NCBI GenBank assembly: GCA_913057765.1
Contig: CAJXPH010000008.1
Location: 1-27,274, forward strand
Length of the DNA stretch: 27,274 bases
Source of the DNA: an uncultured Campylobacteraceae bacterium
GTDB lineage: Bacteria; Campylobacterota; Campylobacteria; Campylobacterales; Arcobacteraceae
Direction of reading: 5' to 3'
Positions 8,439 to 16,129 of the stretch are shown here, in pieces (positions within the stretch are counted from its first letter, which is position 1; each line of letters begins with the position of its first letter). The position numbers and the translations under genes were made by a program. The notes beneath the pieces are model-generated. The model saw only the letters and a list, made by a program, of their open reading frames with translations, was not told the origin of the DNA and searched no databases.

Positions 8439-8815
8439 AATCAAAAAATTTATTAATTATCGCTTTTTTTGCAGTATTTATGTTTTTAGGCTTAGAAGCA
8501 CTAAAACAAGGTATGCCATCAGAAAAAAATGAACGAGTATATACAATTTTACAAAAACATATGCCATATGTTCTTGAAAAAAGAGCAGGTGGATTCTCTA
8601 TTAGAAGTAAGATTACTGATGTAAAAGAAAAGCCACCAGCAAAAGATGTTTTTTTAAGATTAGAACAGTTAGAAAAATTGTGGGGTAAAGAGTTTTTAAA
8701 ACTTGAAAATAACACTTTAAGTATTTTAGATAAAAATAAAAAAGAAATTACAAAAATCATACTTCAATCAGAAGATGAAAAAAAATGGGTGAAAGAATAC
8801 TTCGAATTTAAATAA
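8435..8815 (+). CDS. Small membrane-anchored protein of unknown function
   Basis: I do not recognise this 126-residue protein. An N-terminal hydrophobic segment (about 4-22) is a signal anchor or uncleaved signal. The remainder is charged and lysine-rich, with a conserved-looking core AGGFSIRSKITDVKEKPP near 52-69. Its ATG overlaps the stop codon of the siroheme gene (ATGA), with GGAAGG upstream, so the two are translationally coupled. Placement suggests an export or membrane role linked to heme d1 or nitrite respiration, but nothing in the protein demonstrates it. Confidence 0.75.
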   Translation: MKSKNLLIIAFFAVFMFLGLEALKQGMPSEKNERVYTILQKHMPYVLEKRAGGFSIRSKITDVKEKPPAKDVFLRLEQLEKLWGKEFLKLENNTLSILDKNKKEITKIILQSEDEKKWVKEYFEFK

Positions 8816-8860
8816 AAAATATATGTAGTTCTACTTTTATAAATTAGATTTAACAAATAA

Positions 8861-8909
8861 TTAATTTAAGTCAGGTAATTAACATATATATTTCACTATA
8901 ATTCCTAAA
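8861..8909 (+). promoter_or_regulatory. Candidate Crp/Fnr-type promoter of the 8943 regulator
   Basis: A perfect TATAAT at 8897-8902 predicts a start at 8909. A degenerate palindrome, TTAATTTAAGTCAG at 8861-8874, is centred exactly 41.5 bases upstream. It differs from TTGAT-N4-ATCAA at three defined positions, so the site is weaker evidence than the other boxes. It would fit autoregulation. Confidence 0.4.
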
Positions 8910-8942
8910 ATAATATAAGTATATTAAAACCCAGGAGCTATA

Positions 8943-9575
8943 GTGAAAGTTAAATTAAAAGATCTTTTTTTATTTAAAGATTTGGGCGACGATACTATTT
9001 CTAAAATTGAAGAAATAACTACTCCTTTAAAGTTATCAAAAGACAATATACTTTTTTATGAAGGTGACGAAGCTAAATTTCTTTATGTTCTTACCAAAGG
9101 TATTATCAAACTATATAAAACTGCTTCAAATGACAAGGAAATTGTCATGAAGTATTTTCATCAAAATGAACTTATTGCTGAGGTGGCAAATTTTGATGCA
9201 ATCCCTTATCCTGCAACAGCTCAATGTTTTACAGATAGTGAAATACTTAGAATAGATTTTGAAAAGTTAAAAGAACTAATATATTCTGACCCTAAACTAT
9301 CTTTTGTAATACAAACATCATTAATTAAAAAAATTAGGAATCTTGAAAAATTAGTATCTTTACATGTTGTTCTTGATTCTAAAGAAAGAATTGCAAAGTA
9401 TTTATGTGATCATACGGATGATTTCTTTAACACTAAGAATATAATTATTGCAGAAATATTAAATATTTCTCCAGAAACATTATCAAGAATTTTAAGAGTA
9501 TTTAAAAATGAGGCTTTAATTGATAGTAAAGCTAAGACAATTGATAAAGAAAGATTAGAAGCTTTCTTTTCTTAA
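8943..9575 (+). CDS. Crp/Fnr-family transcription regulator
   Basis: This 210-residue regulator has an N-terminal cyclic-nucleotide-like beta-barrel (about 10-115), a dimerisation helix (115-145) and a C-terminal winged HTH. The recognition helix holds SPETLSRILR (177-186); E178 and S181-R182 correspond to the residues that read TGA half-sites in FNR and CRP. The N-terminus lacks the cysteine cluster of FNR, and the ligand pocket lacks the Arg-Ser pair used by CRP for cAMP, so the signal is unknown, possibly NO-responsive as in NssR/Dnr-like proteins. The start is GTG with CAGGAG five bases upstream. The stop codon lies 12 bases from the convergent cobA end. Confidence 0.9.
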   Translation: MKVKLKDLFLFKDLGDDTISKIEEITTPLKLSKDNILFYEGDEAKFLYVLTKGIIKLYKTASNDKEIVMKYFHQNELIAEVANFDAIPYPATAQCFTDSEILRIDFEKLKELIYSDPKLSFVIQTSLIKKIRNLEKLVSLHVVLDSKERIAKYLCDHTDDFFNTKNIIIAEILNISPETLSRILRVFKNEALIDSKAKTIDKERLEAFFS

Positions 9576-9580
9576 GAGAA

Positions 9581-9603
9581 TAAGTGGTTATTTAAACCAC
9601 TTA
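9581..9603. terminator. Bidirectional hairpin between the Crp/Fnr gene and cobA
   Basis: A 9-bp inverted repeat TAAGTGGTT/AACCACTTA (9581-9589 with 9595-9603) sits between two convergent genes and contains the cobA stop codon. Flanking AAGAGAA/TTCTCT sequences could extend pairing. T-tracts are modest on either side. Confidence 0.55.
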
Positions 9604-10319
9604 AGTTTCTCTCTTAATCTAACTACTTCCCCCACAACTATAATTGCAGGTGTTGGCATACCTTTTGATTCTTTAGCAATATTCTCTAAAGTAGATACTA
9701 GTACTTGTTGCTCAGGTGTTGAACCTCTAGAAATCACAGCACATGGGTAATCTTTATCTTTACCAAGTTTTATTAACTTTCTAGTAATCAATCCAATATT
9801 ATGGAATCCCATTAAGAATACAATAGTTTCATCATTTAAGAATGTTTGCCACTCTACTTGAGATATTTTCTTATCAGGTGTTTCATGACCAGTTACAACT
9901 CTAAACGATGTTGTAATCCCTCTATGAGTTACAGGAATACCAGCATAGGCAGGAACAGATACCGAAGATGTAATCCCTGGAATAATTTCAAATTTCACAT
10001 CTCTTTCAAAAAGATATATTGCTTCTTCTCCACCACGACCAAATACGAAAGGATCTCCACCTTTTAATCTTACAACGTTATCATATTTTAAAGATGATTG
10101 ATAAATAATTTCATTTATTTCATCTTGAGGAACGGGGTGTCTACCATCTTGTTTTCCAACATAAATCATTTCACAATGTTCTTGTGCCATATCTAAAATT
10201 TCTGGGTTTGCTAATCTATCATAAATTAATACATCTGCTTCTTTTACAACTCTTGCTGCTTTTAAAGTCATTAATTCAACATCACCAGGACCTGCACCTG
10301 TTAAATATACGTTTGCCAT
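9588..10319 (-). CDS. cobA: Uroporphyrinogen-III C-methyltransferase (NirE/CobA)
   Basis: This SAM-dependent enzyme converts uroporphyrinogen III to precorrin-2, the first committed step to siroheme and heme d1. The 243-residue length is that of a stand-alone SUMT. Motifs are GAGPGDVELMT near the N-terminus, VRLKGGDPFVFGRGGEE, PGITSSVSVPAYAGIPVTHRG, and VSTLENIA. The ATG at 10319 is chosen because MANVYLTGAGPGD is the normal family start; an in-frame ATG at 10337 lies inside the nirF end. Only one base separates the nirF stop codon from this start. It is last in the nirC-nirJ-nirF-cobA operon, so in this context it plays the part of nirE. Confidence 0.92.
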   Translation of the reverse strand: MANVYLTGAGPGDVELMTLKAARVVKEADVLIYDRLANPEILDMAQEHCEMIYVGKQDGRHPVPQDEINEIIYQSSLKYDNVVRLKGGDPFVFGRGGEEAIYLFERDVKFEIIPGITSSVSVPAYAGIPVTHRGITTSFRVVTGHETPDKKISQVEWQTFLNDETIVFLMGFHNIGLITRKLIKLGKDKDYPCAVISRGSTPEQQVLVSTLENIAKESKGMPTPAIIVVGEVVRLREKLKWFK

Positions 10320-10320
10320 T

Positions 10321-11415
10321 TTATTTTCCATCCTCATATATGAATATTCCTGATGGTTTTTTTATATTAAAGATTTCTCTTTCCATAAACCATTCTATTG
10401 TATTAATTACTGCAACTGTATTTGAATCATTTACTGATACATATAGATAATCATCTTGATTTGACCATCTTACATGTAATACTTTTCCATTAAAAGTAAA
10501 TGTTTGTACAATTTCTAATGTTTTAGTATCAACAATTTGTATTGTTGGAAAATCTTTTCCTGAATAAGTAACAGCTAAGAAGTCTTTTTTTGGACTTAAA
10601 CTTGTAAATACAGGAAGACCTTTTGTTTCAATATTTTTAATGAAATTAAATTTGTTATCATAAACTAAAACTTTATTATCTCCAACTGCTGGAACAAATA
10701 CTTTGTCTCCACCGATTGACCAAAAACCAAAGTGAGGAACTTTTAATACCATTTTTCTTTTTTCATCTAAATATATTTTGATTTTTTTGAATGTCATAGT
10801 ATCTAAGTCTACTACTCCATAATGTTTTGATGTAAAGAATCCAGCAATATATTTACCATCTTTAATCATTGCATCAAATGGTAATTCTCCAACTTCTTTA
10901 AATTCTTTATATACTTGAAAATCAGGTTTAGATTTTCCTTCAGTCATATCTTTATATACTGAAATTGTGTCATTGTCCATTTGTGAAAATACTAAATAGT
11001 TTTTATAAATTTTAATACCAACATTTTTTGAACCAGTTTTAATCTTTTTAATCGGTTCTAAATCTCTTGTTAAAATATCAACGCTTTTATCATCATAATT
11101 CGCAACAGCAACATATTTTTTACCTATTACAAATCCAATAGCAGATTTTGAAGTTTTATATTCATTTGTAATTTTTTCAGTTTCAGGATTAAATTTAATT
11201 ACATAACCATCTCTTGAAATTACATAACCATCTTTACCTTCAAATTTAACAACCCCATGATTCATATTTCTCATACCTGGGATACTACTTCTTTTAAGAC
11301 CTTTATATATTGTAGCAAGTGAAGAACTTTCACGCTCAACTACAAAGTATTTTTCTTTTGCGTATACTGAACTTAGCGCAATAACTGCAACTAAAGCAAT
11401 TTTAAAAAGTTTCAT
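10321..11415 (-). CDS. nirF: Heme d1 biosynthesis protein NirF
   Basis: NirF is a periplasmic beta-propeller protein that acts late in heme d1 synthesis. The protein has 364 residues with a signal peptide at about 1-19 (cleavage near VYA|KE). No lipobox cysteine is present, unlike lipoprotein forms of NirF. Repeated blades of the form GYVISRDGYVIKFNPETEK and VAVANYDDKSVDIL, together with FTSKHYGVVDLDTM, resemble the d1 domain of NirS. Its ATG overlaps the nirJ stop codon by one base and cobA follows after one base, so the genes are tightly coupled. Identification rests on propeller architecture plus operon context and is strong. Confidence 0.88.
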   Translation of the reverse strand: MKLFKIALVAVIALSSVYAKEKYFVVERESSSLATIYKGLKRSSIPGMRNMNHGVVKFEGKDGYVISRDGYVIKFNPETEKITNEYKTSKSAIGFVIGKKYVAVANYDDKSVDILTRDLEPIKKIKTGSKNVGIKIYKNYLVFSQMDNDTISVYKDMTEGKSKPDFQVYKEFKEVGELPFDAMIKDGKYIAGFFTSKHYGVVDLDTMTFKKIKIYLDEKRKMVLKVPHFGFWSIGGDKVFVPAVGDNKVLVYDNKFNFIKNIETKGLPVFTSLSPKKDFLAVTYSGKDFPTIQIVDTKTLEIVQTFTFNGKVLHVRWSNQDDYLYVSVNDSNTVAVINTIEWFMEREIFNIKKPSGIFIYEDGK

Positions 11416-12542
11416 TATTTCTCTCTCCTAATTTCATCGTCTGTTAAATAACAAGATGGATCTTCTTCCCATAAGTCACCAGTAATTGCATATGCTCTTG
11501 ATCTTGAACCACCATTACAGATGTTAATATAGTCACAATTTGCACATTTACCTTTGATTTCTCTTGGGCTTTGTCTTAATTTATTAAGTAATTCATTACT
11601 TTTAGAAGTCCAGATTTCGTCAAATGGCGTTTCTAAGTAATTACCAACTGTAAATGGAAAAAATGGATCTGGTTTTACATTTCCAGCCCAATCCATGTTC
11701 CCAAGTCTATTACCTGCCGAATTTCCGCCCCATGATTCTAACTTCTTTTCTAATAGTTCTACCTTATCTGGATACTCTTTTTTAAATCTATTTAAAAGTA
11801 AAATGGCATCCATTTCCATATTTCCAGTTACAATATCTATATTGCTGTCACCTTTATAATATTCAAATGCTTTATCAATTATATACTCAACATATTCTCT
11901 TCTTTGCTCTTTTGAAATATCAATAGCTAAATTGTCTTCCCCTCGTCCTGAATAAACTAAGTGTGATAGATAAAGCTTATTTACATTTAATTCTTCGCAA
12001 AGTTCAAACATTTTATAAAAACTATCTTGAGTCTCTTTTGTAATAGTAAATCTAATACCAGCATTTCCACCATGTTCTTGAACAAGTTTAATAGCAGCTA
12101 TGGATTTTGCATAAGCACCTTTTTGTCCTCTAAAGTAATCATGAACTTCTTCAATTCCATCAATAGAAATACCAATATAATTGAAAGTATCAATAATTTT
12201 ATCAACATTACTTTCTTTAATATACATACCATTTGTTGAAAGATAAGTCATAATTCCATTTTCTTTCATACATTCTGCAATATCGAAAATATCTGATCTT
12301 AATAATGGTTCACCACCAGAGAAGATTACAAAATTAACTCCACCAGCTTTTAATTTCTTAATAGTTTGTTGTATCTCTTCAAAAGTTAAGGTATCTTTTT
12401 CATTTGCATCCGCTTTACTGTAGCAGTGATGACAAAGTAAATTACATCTATTTGTAAAATTCCATATCATTATTGAACCATTTAACGTTCTTGATTTTTC
12501 ATTTTCTAAAGTTGTTTTGATTAAGTTTGATAGTCGGAACAT
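11415..12542 (-). CDS. nirJ: Heme d1 biosynthesis radical SAM protein NirJ
   Basis: NirJ removes propionate groups from didecarboxysiroheme on the way to heme d1. The protein has 375 residues. The radical SAM cysteines are C33, C37 and C40 (CNLLCHHC), followed by the SAM-binding FSGGEPLLR motif. The C-terminal auxiliary Fe-S region has CANCDYINICNGGSRSRAY and a further cysteine near the end (DPSCYL), as in NirJ and other SPASM-type enzymes. GAGGG precedes the ATG at 12542, which overlaps the nirC stop codon by one base. The protein is full length and appears intact. Confidence 0.92.
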   Translation of the reverse strand: MFRLSNLIKTTLENEKSRTLNGSIMIWNFTNRCNLLCHHCYSKADANEKDTLTFEEIQQTIKKLKAGGVNFVIFSGGEPLLRSDIFDIAECMKENGIMTYLSTNGMYIKESNVDKIIDTFNYIGISIDGIEEVHDYFRGQKGAYAKSIAAIKLVQEHGGNAGIRFTITKETQDSFYKMFELCEELNVNKLYLSHLVYSGRGEDNLAIDISKEQRREYVEYIIDKAFEYYKGDSNIDIVTGNMEMDAILLLNRFKKEYPDKVELLEKKLESWGGNSAGNRLGNMDWAGNVKPDPFFPFTVGNYLETPFDEIWTSKSNELLNKLRQSPREIKGKCANCDYINICNGGSRSRAYAITGDLWEEDPSCYLTDDEIRREK

Positions 12543-12871
12543 TATTTGCCCTCTTTTGATTTAAATGAGATAATAAAGTTTGTAATTGCATTTAGTTCAT
12601 CTTGTGATAATTCATCTTTAAAACTTGGCATTACTGATCTTTTATGACCTAATTGTTTATATGTAGATTTTGGAGCAATAATATGCCCTTGAATCTCACC
12701 TATAGTTCTTTTATTTGCAATCTCTTCGAATGAAGGTCCAAAAGCAACAGAAGTTTGATGATGGCAACCCCAACAATATTGTTTAAATACTTTTTCTCCA
12801 CTTGGTTCTTGTGCAAAACCTAATGTAAGAAAAAACATTAGTACAAGTGGTATTTTTTTAGTAAAACACAT
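12542..12871 (-). CDS. nirC: Periplasmic c-type cytochrome NirC
   Basis: This small monoheme cytochrome c has 109 residues. It has a signal peptide at about 1-20, the heme motif CWGCH at 33-37 and a likely methionine ligand in SVMPSF near 80. In nir operons NirC (cytochrome c55x) is proposed to serve late heme d1 steps or to donate electrons to NirS. It is first in the nirC-nirJ-nirF-cobA operon; AGGAG precedes the ATG and a Crp/Fnr box lies 57-70 bases upstream. The NirC name depends on the operon context as well as size. Confidence 0.85.
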   Translation of the reverse strand: MCFTKKIPLVLMFFLTLGFAQEPSGEKVFKQYCWGCHHQTSVAFGPSFEEIANKRTIGEIQGHIIAPKSTYKQLGHKRSVMPSFKDELSQDELNAITNFIISFKSKEGK

Positions 12872-12892
12872 TTTGTACTCCTTTATTTTTAA

Positions 12893-12941
12893 GTGAATAA
12901 TAGTAACATAATCAAATTATCTTTTAATTGATTACCGTCAA
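12893..12941 (-). promoter_or_regulatory. Crp/Fnr-type promoter of nirCJF-cobA, possibly shared with the divergent gene
   Basis: The palindrome TTGATTACCGTCAA at 12928-12941 is one base from TTGAT-N4-ATCAA. On the minus strand an extended -10 (TGTTACTAT, hexamer 12905-12900) predicts a start at 12893, putting the box at exactly -41.5. On the plus strand a TAAAAT at 12963-12968 would place the same box at about -40.5 for the Sel1-repeat gene, so one dimer could serve both. Confidence 0.65.
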
Positions 12942-12996
12942 TTAAATATGTATAAAATTAGATAAAATTATGTTTATATTTAATAAGGGAATAATT

Positions 12997-13617
12997 ATGA
13001 AAAAATTACTAATTTCTTTGGCTTGTGCCTCTTTGTTATTTGGAAATAATTATGATTCAGGAATAGAATCATACAAAAATAATGATTACAAAAAAGCCTA
13101 TGAATATTTTCTAGAGAGTGCAAATAATGGAAATTCACAAGCTGCACACAATCTATCGATTATGTATAATAATGGTGATGGTGTTAAAAAAGATGTAAAA
13201 GAATCAATCAAATGGTTAGAAAAAGCTAGTGATGCAAAAAATGCTTATGCAATGGTTCAATTAGCAAAGAACTATATGCAAGGAATAGGGGTTAAACAAG
13301 ATAATAAAAGAGCGGTAGCTTTATTTATCGAATCTGGACTTTTAGGTAACTCTGAAGCTTCATTTACTTTAGGTTATATGTATACTGTTGGTTTAGCTCT
13401 TGCAATAGATAATAAAAAAGCAATTGAATGGTATGAAAGATCTGCAAATCTTGGAAATATTGATGCACAAATTAATTTAGGATTTATGTATATATCTGCA
13501 CAAGGTACTCCTAAAGATATGAAAAAGGCTGCTTTTTATATAAAGAAAGCAAAAGATGCAGGAAGTTATAAAGCTGAATCTCTGTGGACTCAATTTGAGT
13601 TATCAAAATATTTATAG
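12997..13617 (+). CDS. Sel1-repeat (TPR-like) secreted protein
   Basis: This 206-residue protein has a signal peptide (about 1-17, ending near LFGNN) and then four to five Sel1-like repeats of about 36 residues, recognisable by AAHNLSIMYNNGDGV, AYAMVQLAKNYMQGIGV, EASFTLGYMYTVGLAL and DAQINLGFMYISAQGT. Such solenoids are protein-protein scaffolds, often periplasmic in Campylobacterota. The ATG at 12997 follows AAGGGA and begins the MKKLLISL signal; the in-frame upstream ATG at 12970 lacks one. The divergent Crp/Fnr box suggests co-regulation with nirC. Its partner is unknown. Confidence 0.85.
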   Translation: MKKLLISLACASLLFGNNYDSGIESYKNNDYKKAYEYFLESANNGNSQAAHNLSIMYNNGDGVKKDVKESIKWLEKASDAKNAYAMVQLAKNYMQGIGVKQDNKRAVALFIESGLLGNSEASFTLGYMYTVGLALAIDNKKAIEWYERSANLGNIDAQINLGFMYISAQGTPKDMKKAAFYIKKAKDAGSYKAESLWTQFELSKYL

Positions 13618-13625
13618 GAAATAAA

Positions 13626-13811
13626 ATGGAAATAGTACTTACTCTAGTTTTTTCTTCCGTTCTTTTAGTTTTTATGATTTATCCAGCTATTAAGATTGTT
13701 GAGTTTTTAGAAACTAAAATGGAAATTAGTGATAGAATGTATGATGTTTCAACAGTAGTACTTACTATTATTTTATCATTAATTGTTGGTGCTGGATTAT
13801 ATTATTTATAA
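13626..13811 (+). CDS. Small two-helix membrane protein
   Basis: This 61-residue protein consists of two hydrophobic helices (about 3-24 and 43-60) joined by a charged loop (EFLETKMEISDRMYD). TAGGAA lies upstream of the ATG, eight bases after the Sel1 gene stop codon, so the two form an operon. Its last 10 bases overlap the end of the convergent thioredoxin-like gene. I do not recognise a family. Confidence 0.7.
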   Translation: MEIVLTLVFSSVLLVFMIYPAIKIVEFLETKMEISDRMYDVSTVVLTIILSLIVGAGLYYL

Positions 13812-14203
13812 TCTATTGAAAATAAAACTTTTTTAAAATCTTCTTTACTTTTAAATTCATAAATAGGGTGGGTCAAAAATGACTCATCTTTATATGAAGC
13901 AAAAAATAGACTTGGAAATTGCGTTGTATAATATAATTCAATAGGATATGACGTTTTATATTCTACTGTTACTAATACACTAATGAAATTTTTATTTATA
14001 TAATCTATATACTCTTGGTTTAAAAAATATTCTGAAAGTATTTTATTTGAATTCTTATCTTTATTTGATGCAATAAAAATCATTAAATTCTTTTGTTCTT
14101 TATGAGCTTTTTCTAGTGCTTTATCATAAGAAGCATACCATGATATGTTATTTGCGTAGGTTGATGTAATAAATATAGTAAGTAATAGTAGTATTTTTTT
14201 CAT
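13802..14203 (-). CDS. Secreted thioredoxin-fold protein lacking the CxxC motif
   Basis: This 133-residue protein has a signal peptide (about 1-17, ending TYA|NN). The rest resembles the thioredoxin-like/DUF255-type fold: WYASYDKALEKAHKEQKNLMIFIAS, then FPSLFFAS as the cis-proline strand. Where the CxxC should follow the first strand the sequence is SNKDKNS, so no redox cysteine pair exists and it cannot be an ordinary disulfide enzyme. The ATG at 14203 follows a GGA. It lies directly after the nirS terminator. A chaperone or heme-delivery role is possible but unsupported. Confidence 0.75.
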   Translation of the reverse strand: MKKILLLLTIFITSTYANNISWYASYDKALEKAHKEQKNLMIFIASNKDKNSNKILSEYFLNQEYIDYINKNFISVLVTVEYKTSYPIELYYTTQFPSLFFASYKDESFLTHPIYEFKSKEDFKKVLFSIDYK

Positions 14204-14213
14204 AATTTTCCAT

Positions 14214-14273
14214 AAAAAAAAAGGATTAAAAATAGAAAACAAACAAGTTTGTTATTCATCATTCTAATCCTTT
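14214..14273 (-). terminator. nirS terminator
   Basis: An outer 9-bp stem AAAGGATTA/TAATCCTTT (14220-14228 with 14265-14273) encloses an inner AACAAAC/GTTTGTT hairpin (14238-14253). On the minus strand the outer stem runs straight into nine T. This is a convincing terminator, with an unusual nested structure, between nirS and the thioredoxin-like gene. Confidence 0.72.
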
Positions 14274-14281
14274 AGATAATC

Positions 14282-14305
14282 ATTCACCTCTTAAAAGAGA
14301 TGAAT
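14282..14305 (-). terminator. Second hairpin just after nirS
   Basis: A stem of about 10 bp (14282-14291 with 14296-14305, one G-U in RNA) lies 15 bases beyond the nirS stop codon and before the main terminator. It lacks a U-tract and may stabilise the mRNA 3' end. Confidence 0.45.
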
Positions 14306-14319
14306 AATTAATATCCTGA

Positions 14320-16038
14320 TTATGCACCAGGGATATGTTGTCTATGCTCTACTGAATAAGTAAATGTAGGAGTAGTTAAGTTGTTAATATATTTAACAAA
14401 TTTTCCACTGTCTGATTCATAGATACCAATTCTACCTGTAGTCCACTCAGAAATCATAGTCCATTTACCATGGTTTGCAGGTTCTGCGTGAAGTAATCTA
14501 GGTTGAACAGGGTTTTTAATTTTATCTCCAACTTTAGAAGTATATTCAACAACTTTATCTTTACCAATCATTGGTTTAGATTCTGGGAATGTTACAGTTT
14601 TGTACTGAGTTGCATCCCAAGTTTGTAATACTTTTTTAGTTTTAGCATCAATTAATTGACCTTGTTTTTTACCAACTTTTACAATTTTGTCAGTTTCTAA
14701 AGTCTCTTTGTTAATTAAGTAAACTTCATTATAAGTAGCTGGTTTCCCAAGTACTGTATCTGCCCAAAGGTATGGAGTATGAGGTGCAGTACCAATGAAT
14801 AGTCCACCACCAGAAGTTTTAATTTTTTTAACTACTTTCCAGTTTGAATCCCAAACTACAACAGAACCTTGGTTCATTGTAACTGTAGCATGTAATTGTT
14901 TACCCATCTTTTTGTTATACCAAGAAGAACCTTGACCTGGATGTGGCTTAGATTTTTTACCAGTATAAACTTTTGCAGCTAAATTTTTGTCTTTGTAATC
15001 TACGATACCAATAACATCACTTCCTTGAGAAGCAATCATGTAATATCTACCGAAATCTTTACCTTCATCTTCATTTAAGAATGCATCATGAAGTACTTCA
15101 CCAATATTTGGAACATCTCCAACAATTGGGAAATCTGGTTTAGAATAATCAATGATATATACTCTACCAGCATCTTTTAATGCCATTGCAAAGTAAGGAC
15201 CATAAGGAGTATCAGCTAAAGATGCAACTCTTGAAGCTTCAATTTGACCTTTCATGTTAATTACTGCAGATGTATCATAAGCTTTTAACGGCTCTAATGT
15301 CATCGCGTCACATAAAACAGCTCCACCTGGAGTGTAGTTACCAGCGATTACATATTTACCATCTGGAGAAACAGCAAGTCCTCTAGATTCGAATCCAACT
15401 TGTACTGATGCAAGTGCTGGTTGACCAGGCGCTGCAATATCAAACATAGTTAATCTACCAGATCTAGAGATAGAGTAAGCATATCTTGGGTTTTTCTTGT
15501 TAGTTACTGTAACGTGTACAGCAAATCCAGCTTTATGTCTAGATAATACTTTTCCATTTGTTGAATCAATAAAGTCAACTAAAGAAGCATCTCTTTCTGT
15601 TGCAAATGTAATATCTAATACAGACTTAGTGTCATGTGATTTTGTATATTTTTTTGCTAAAGCTTCTCTATCAGCTAATTTAGTCCATGTACCATGAATT
15701 TGATCGAAATCTAATTTATAGTTAGTATTGTCTTTCCAATCCATTAACCAGTCAACCATACCATCAGCATCGTCTTTAGAGAACATGTGATCCCATTGAG
15801 GCATTGCAGTATTTGTAACACCTGCTAAAATTGCATCTCTAAGAGTATGTCTTTCCATTTTTTTAAGAGCTTTTGGTCTTAAATCAGAACCAACACCACC
15901 TTGATGGATAGGTCCGTGACAACCTTGACATTCTTTCTCATAAACCTCAGGGAAATTCATTTTTGAACTTCCTGCATACAATGTTCCCGCAGTTAATGCA
16001 GTACAAGCAACTAAACTTAAAATTTTACCAATCTTCAT
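14320..16038 (-). CDS. nirS: Cytochrome cd1 nitrite reductase NirS
   Basis: NirS is the periplasmic enzyme that reduces nitrite to nitric oxide. The protein has 572 residues: signal peptide at about 1-22, an N-terminal cytochrome c domain with CQGCH at 37-41, and a C-terminal eight-bladed d1 propeller. The axial-histidine region (GFAVHVTV) and the two active-site histidine contexts (EVLHDAFLN and SKPHPGQGSSW) are present, so the enzyme looks functional. The ATG at 16038 is used because AGGAGAAG precedes it and the signal peptide starts there; upstream in-frame codons run through a leader hairpin. It is downstream of the nor genes and probably shares their transcript. Confidence 0.97.
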   Translation of the reverse strand: MKIGKILSLVACTALTAGTLYAGSSKMNFPEVYEKECQGCHGPIHQGGVGSDLRPKALKKMERHTLRDAILAGVTNTAMPQWDHMFSKDDADGMVDWLMDWKDNTNYKLDFDQIHGTWTKLADREALAKKYTKSHDTKSVLDITFATERDASLVDFIDSTNGKVLSRHKAGFAVHVTVTNKKNPRYAYSISRSGRLTMFDIAAPGQPALASVQVGFESRGLAVSPDGKYVIAGNYTPGGAVLCDAMTLEPLKAYDTSAVINMKGQIEASRVASLADTPYGPYFAMALKDAGRVYIIDYSKPDFPIVGDVPNIGEVLHDAFLNEDEGKDFGRYYMIASQGSDVIGIVDYKDKNLAAKVYTGKKSKPHPGQGSSWYNKKMGKQLHATVTMNQGSVVVWDSNWKVVKKIKTSGGGLFIGTAPHTPYLWADTVLGKPATYNEVYLINKETLETDKIVKVGKKQGQLIDAKTKKVLQTWDATQYKTVTFPESKPMIGKDKVVEYTSKVGDKIKNPVQPRLLHAEPANHGKWTMISEWTTGRIGIYESDSGKFVKYINNLTTPTFTYSVEHRQHIPGA

Positions 16039-16067
16039 AATTCTTCTCCTTCTATGAATACTAATAT

Positions 16068-16108
16068 GTCGAGACGTTAACACTTTAAAAAAGTGCTAAA
16101 GTCTCGAC
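16068..16108 (-). promoter_or_regulatory. Long hairpin in the nirS leader
   Basis: Two 19-base arms (16068-16086 with 16090-16108) pair with one mismatch and one position that becomes G-U in the minus-strand RNA. The outer eight bases are GTCGAGAC/GTCTCGAC. It ends 29 bases before the nirS start codon, leaving the ribosome binding site free, and has no U-tract. A role in mRNA processing or stability is inferred. Confidence 0.6.
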
Positions 16109-16129
16109 GAATTTACTGAACTTAAATTG

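Noticed and set aside
14220..14273. Cruciform between nirS and the thioredoxin-like gene as a recombination or attachment site
   Set aside because: The outer stem runs into nine T in the transcription direction of nirS, so a terminator explains it; no integrase or direct repeats are nearby.
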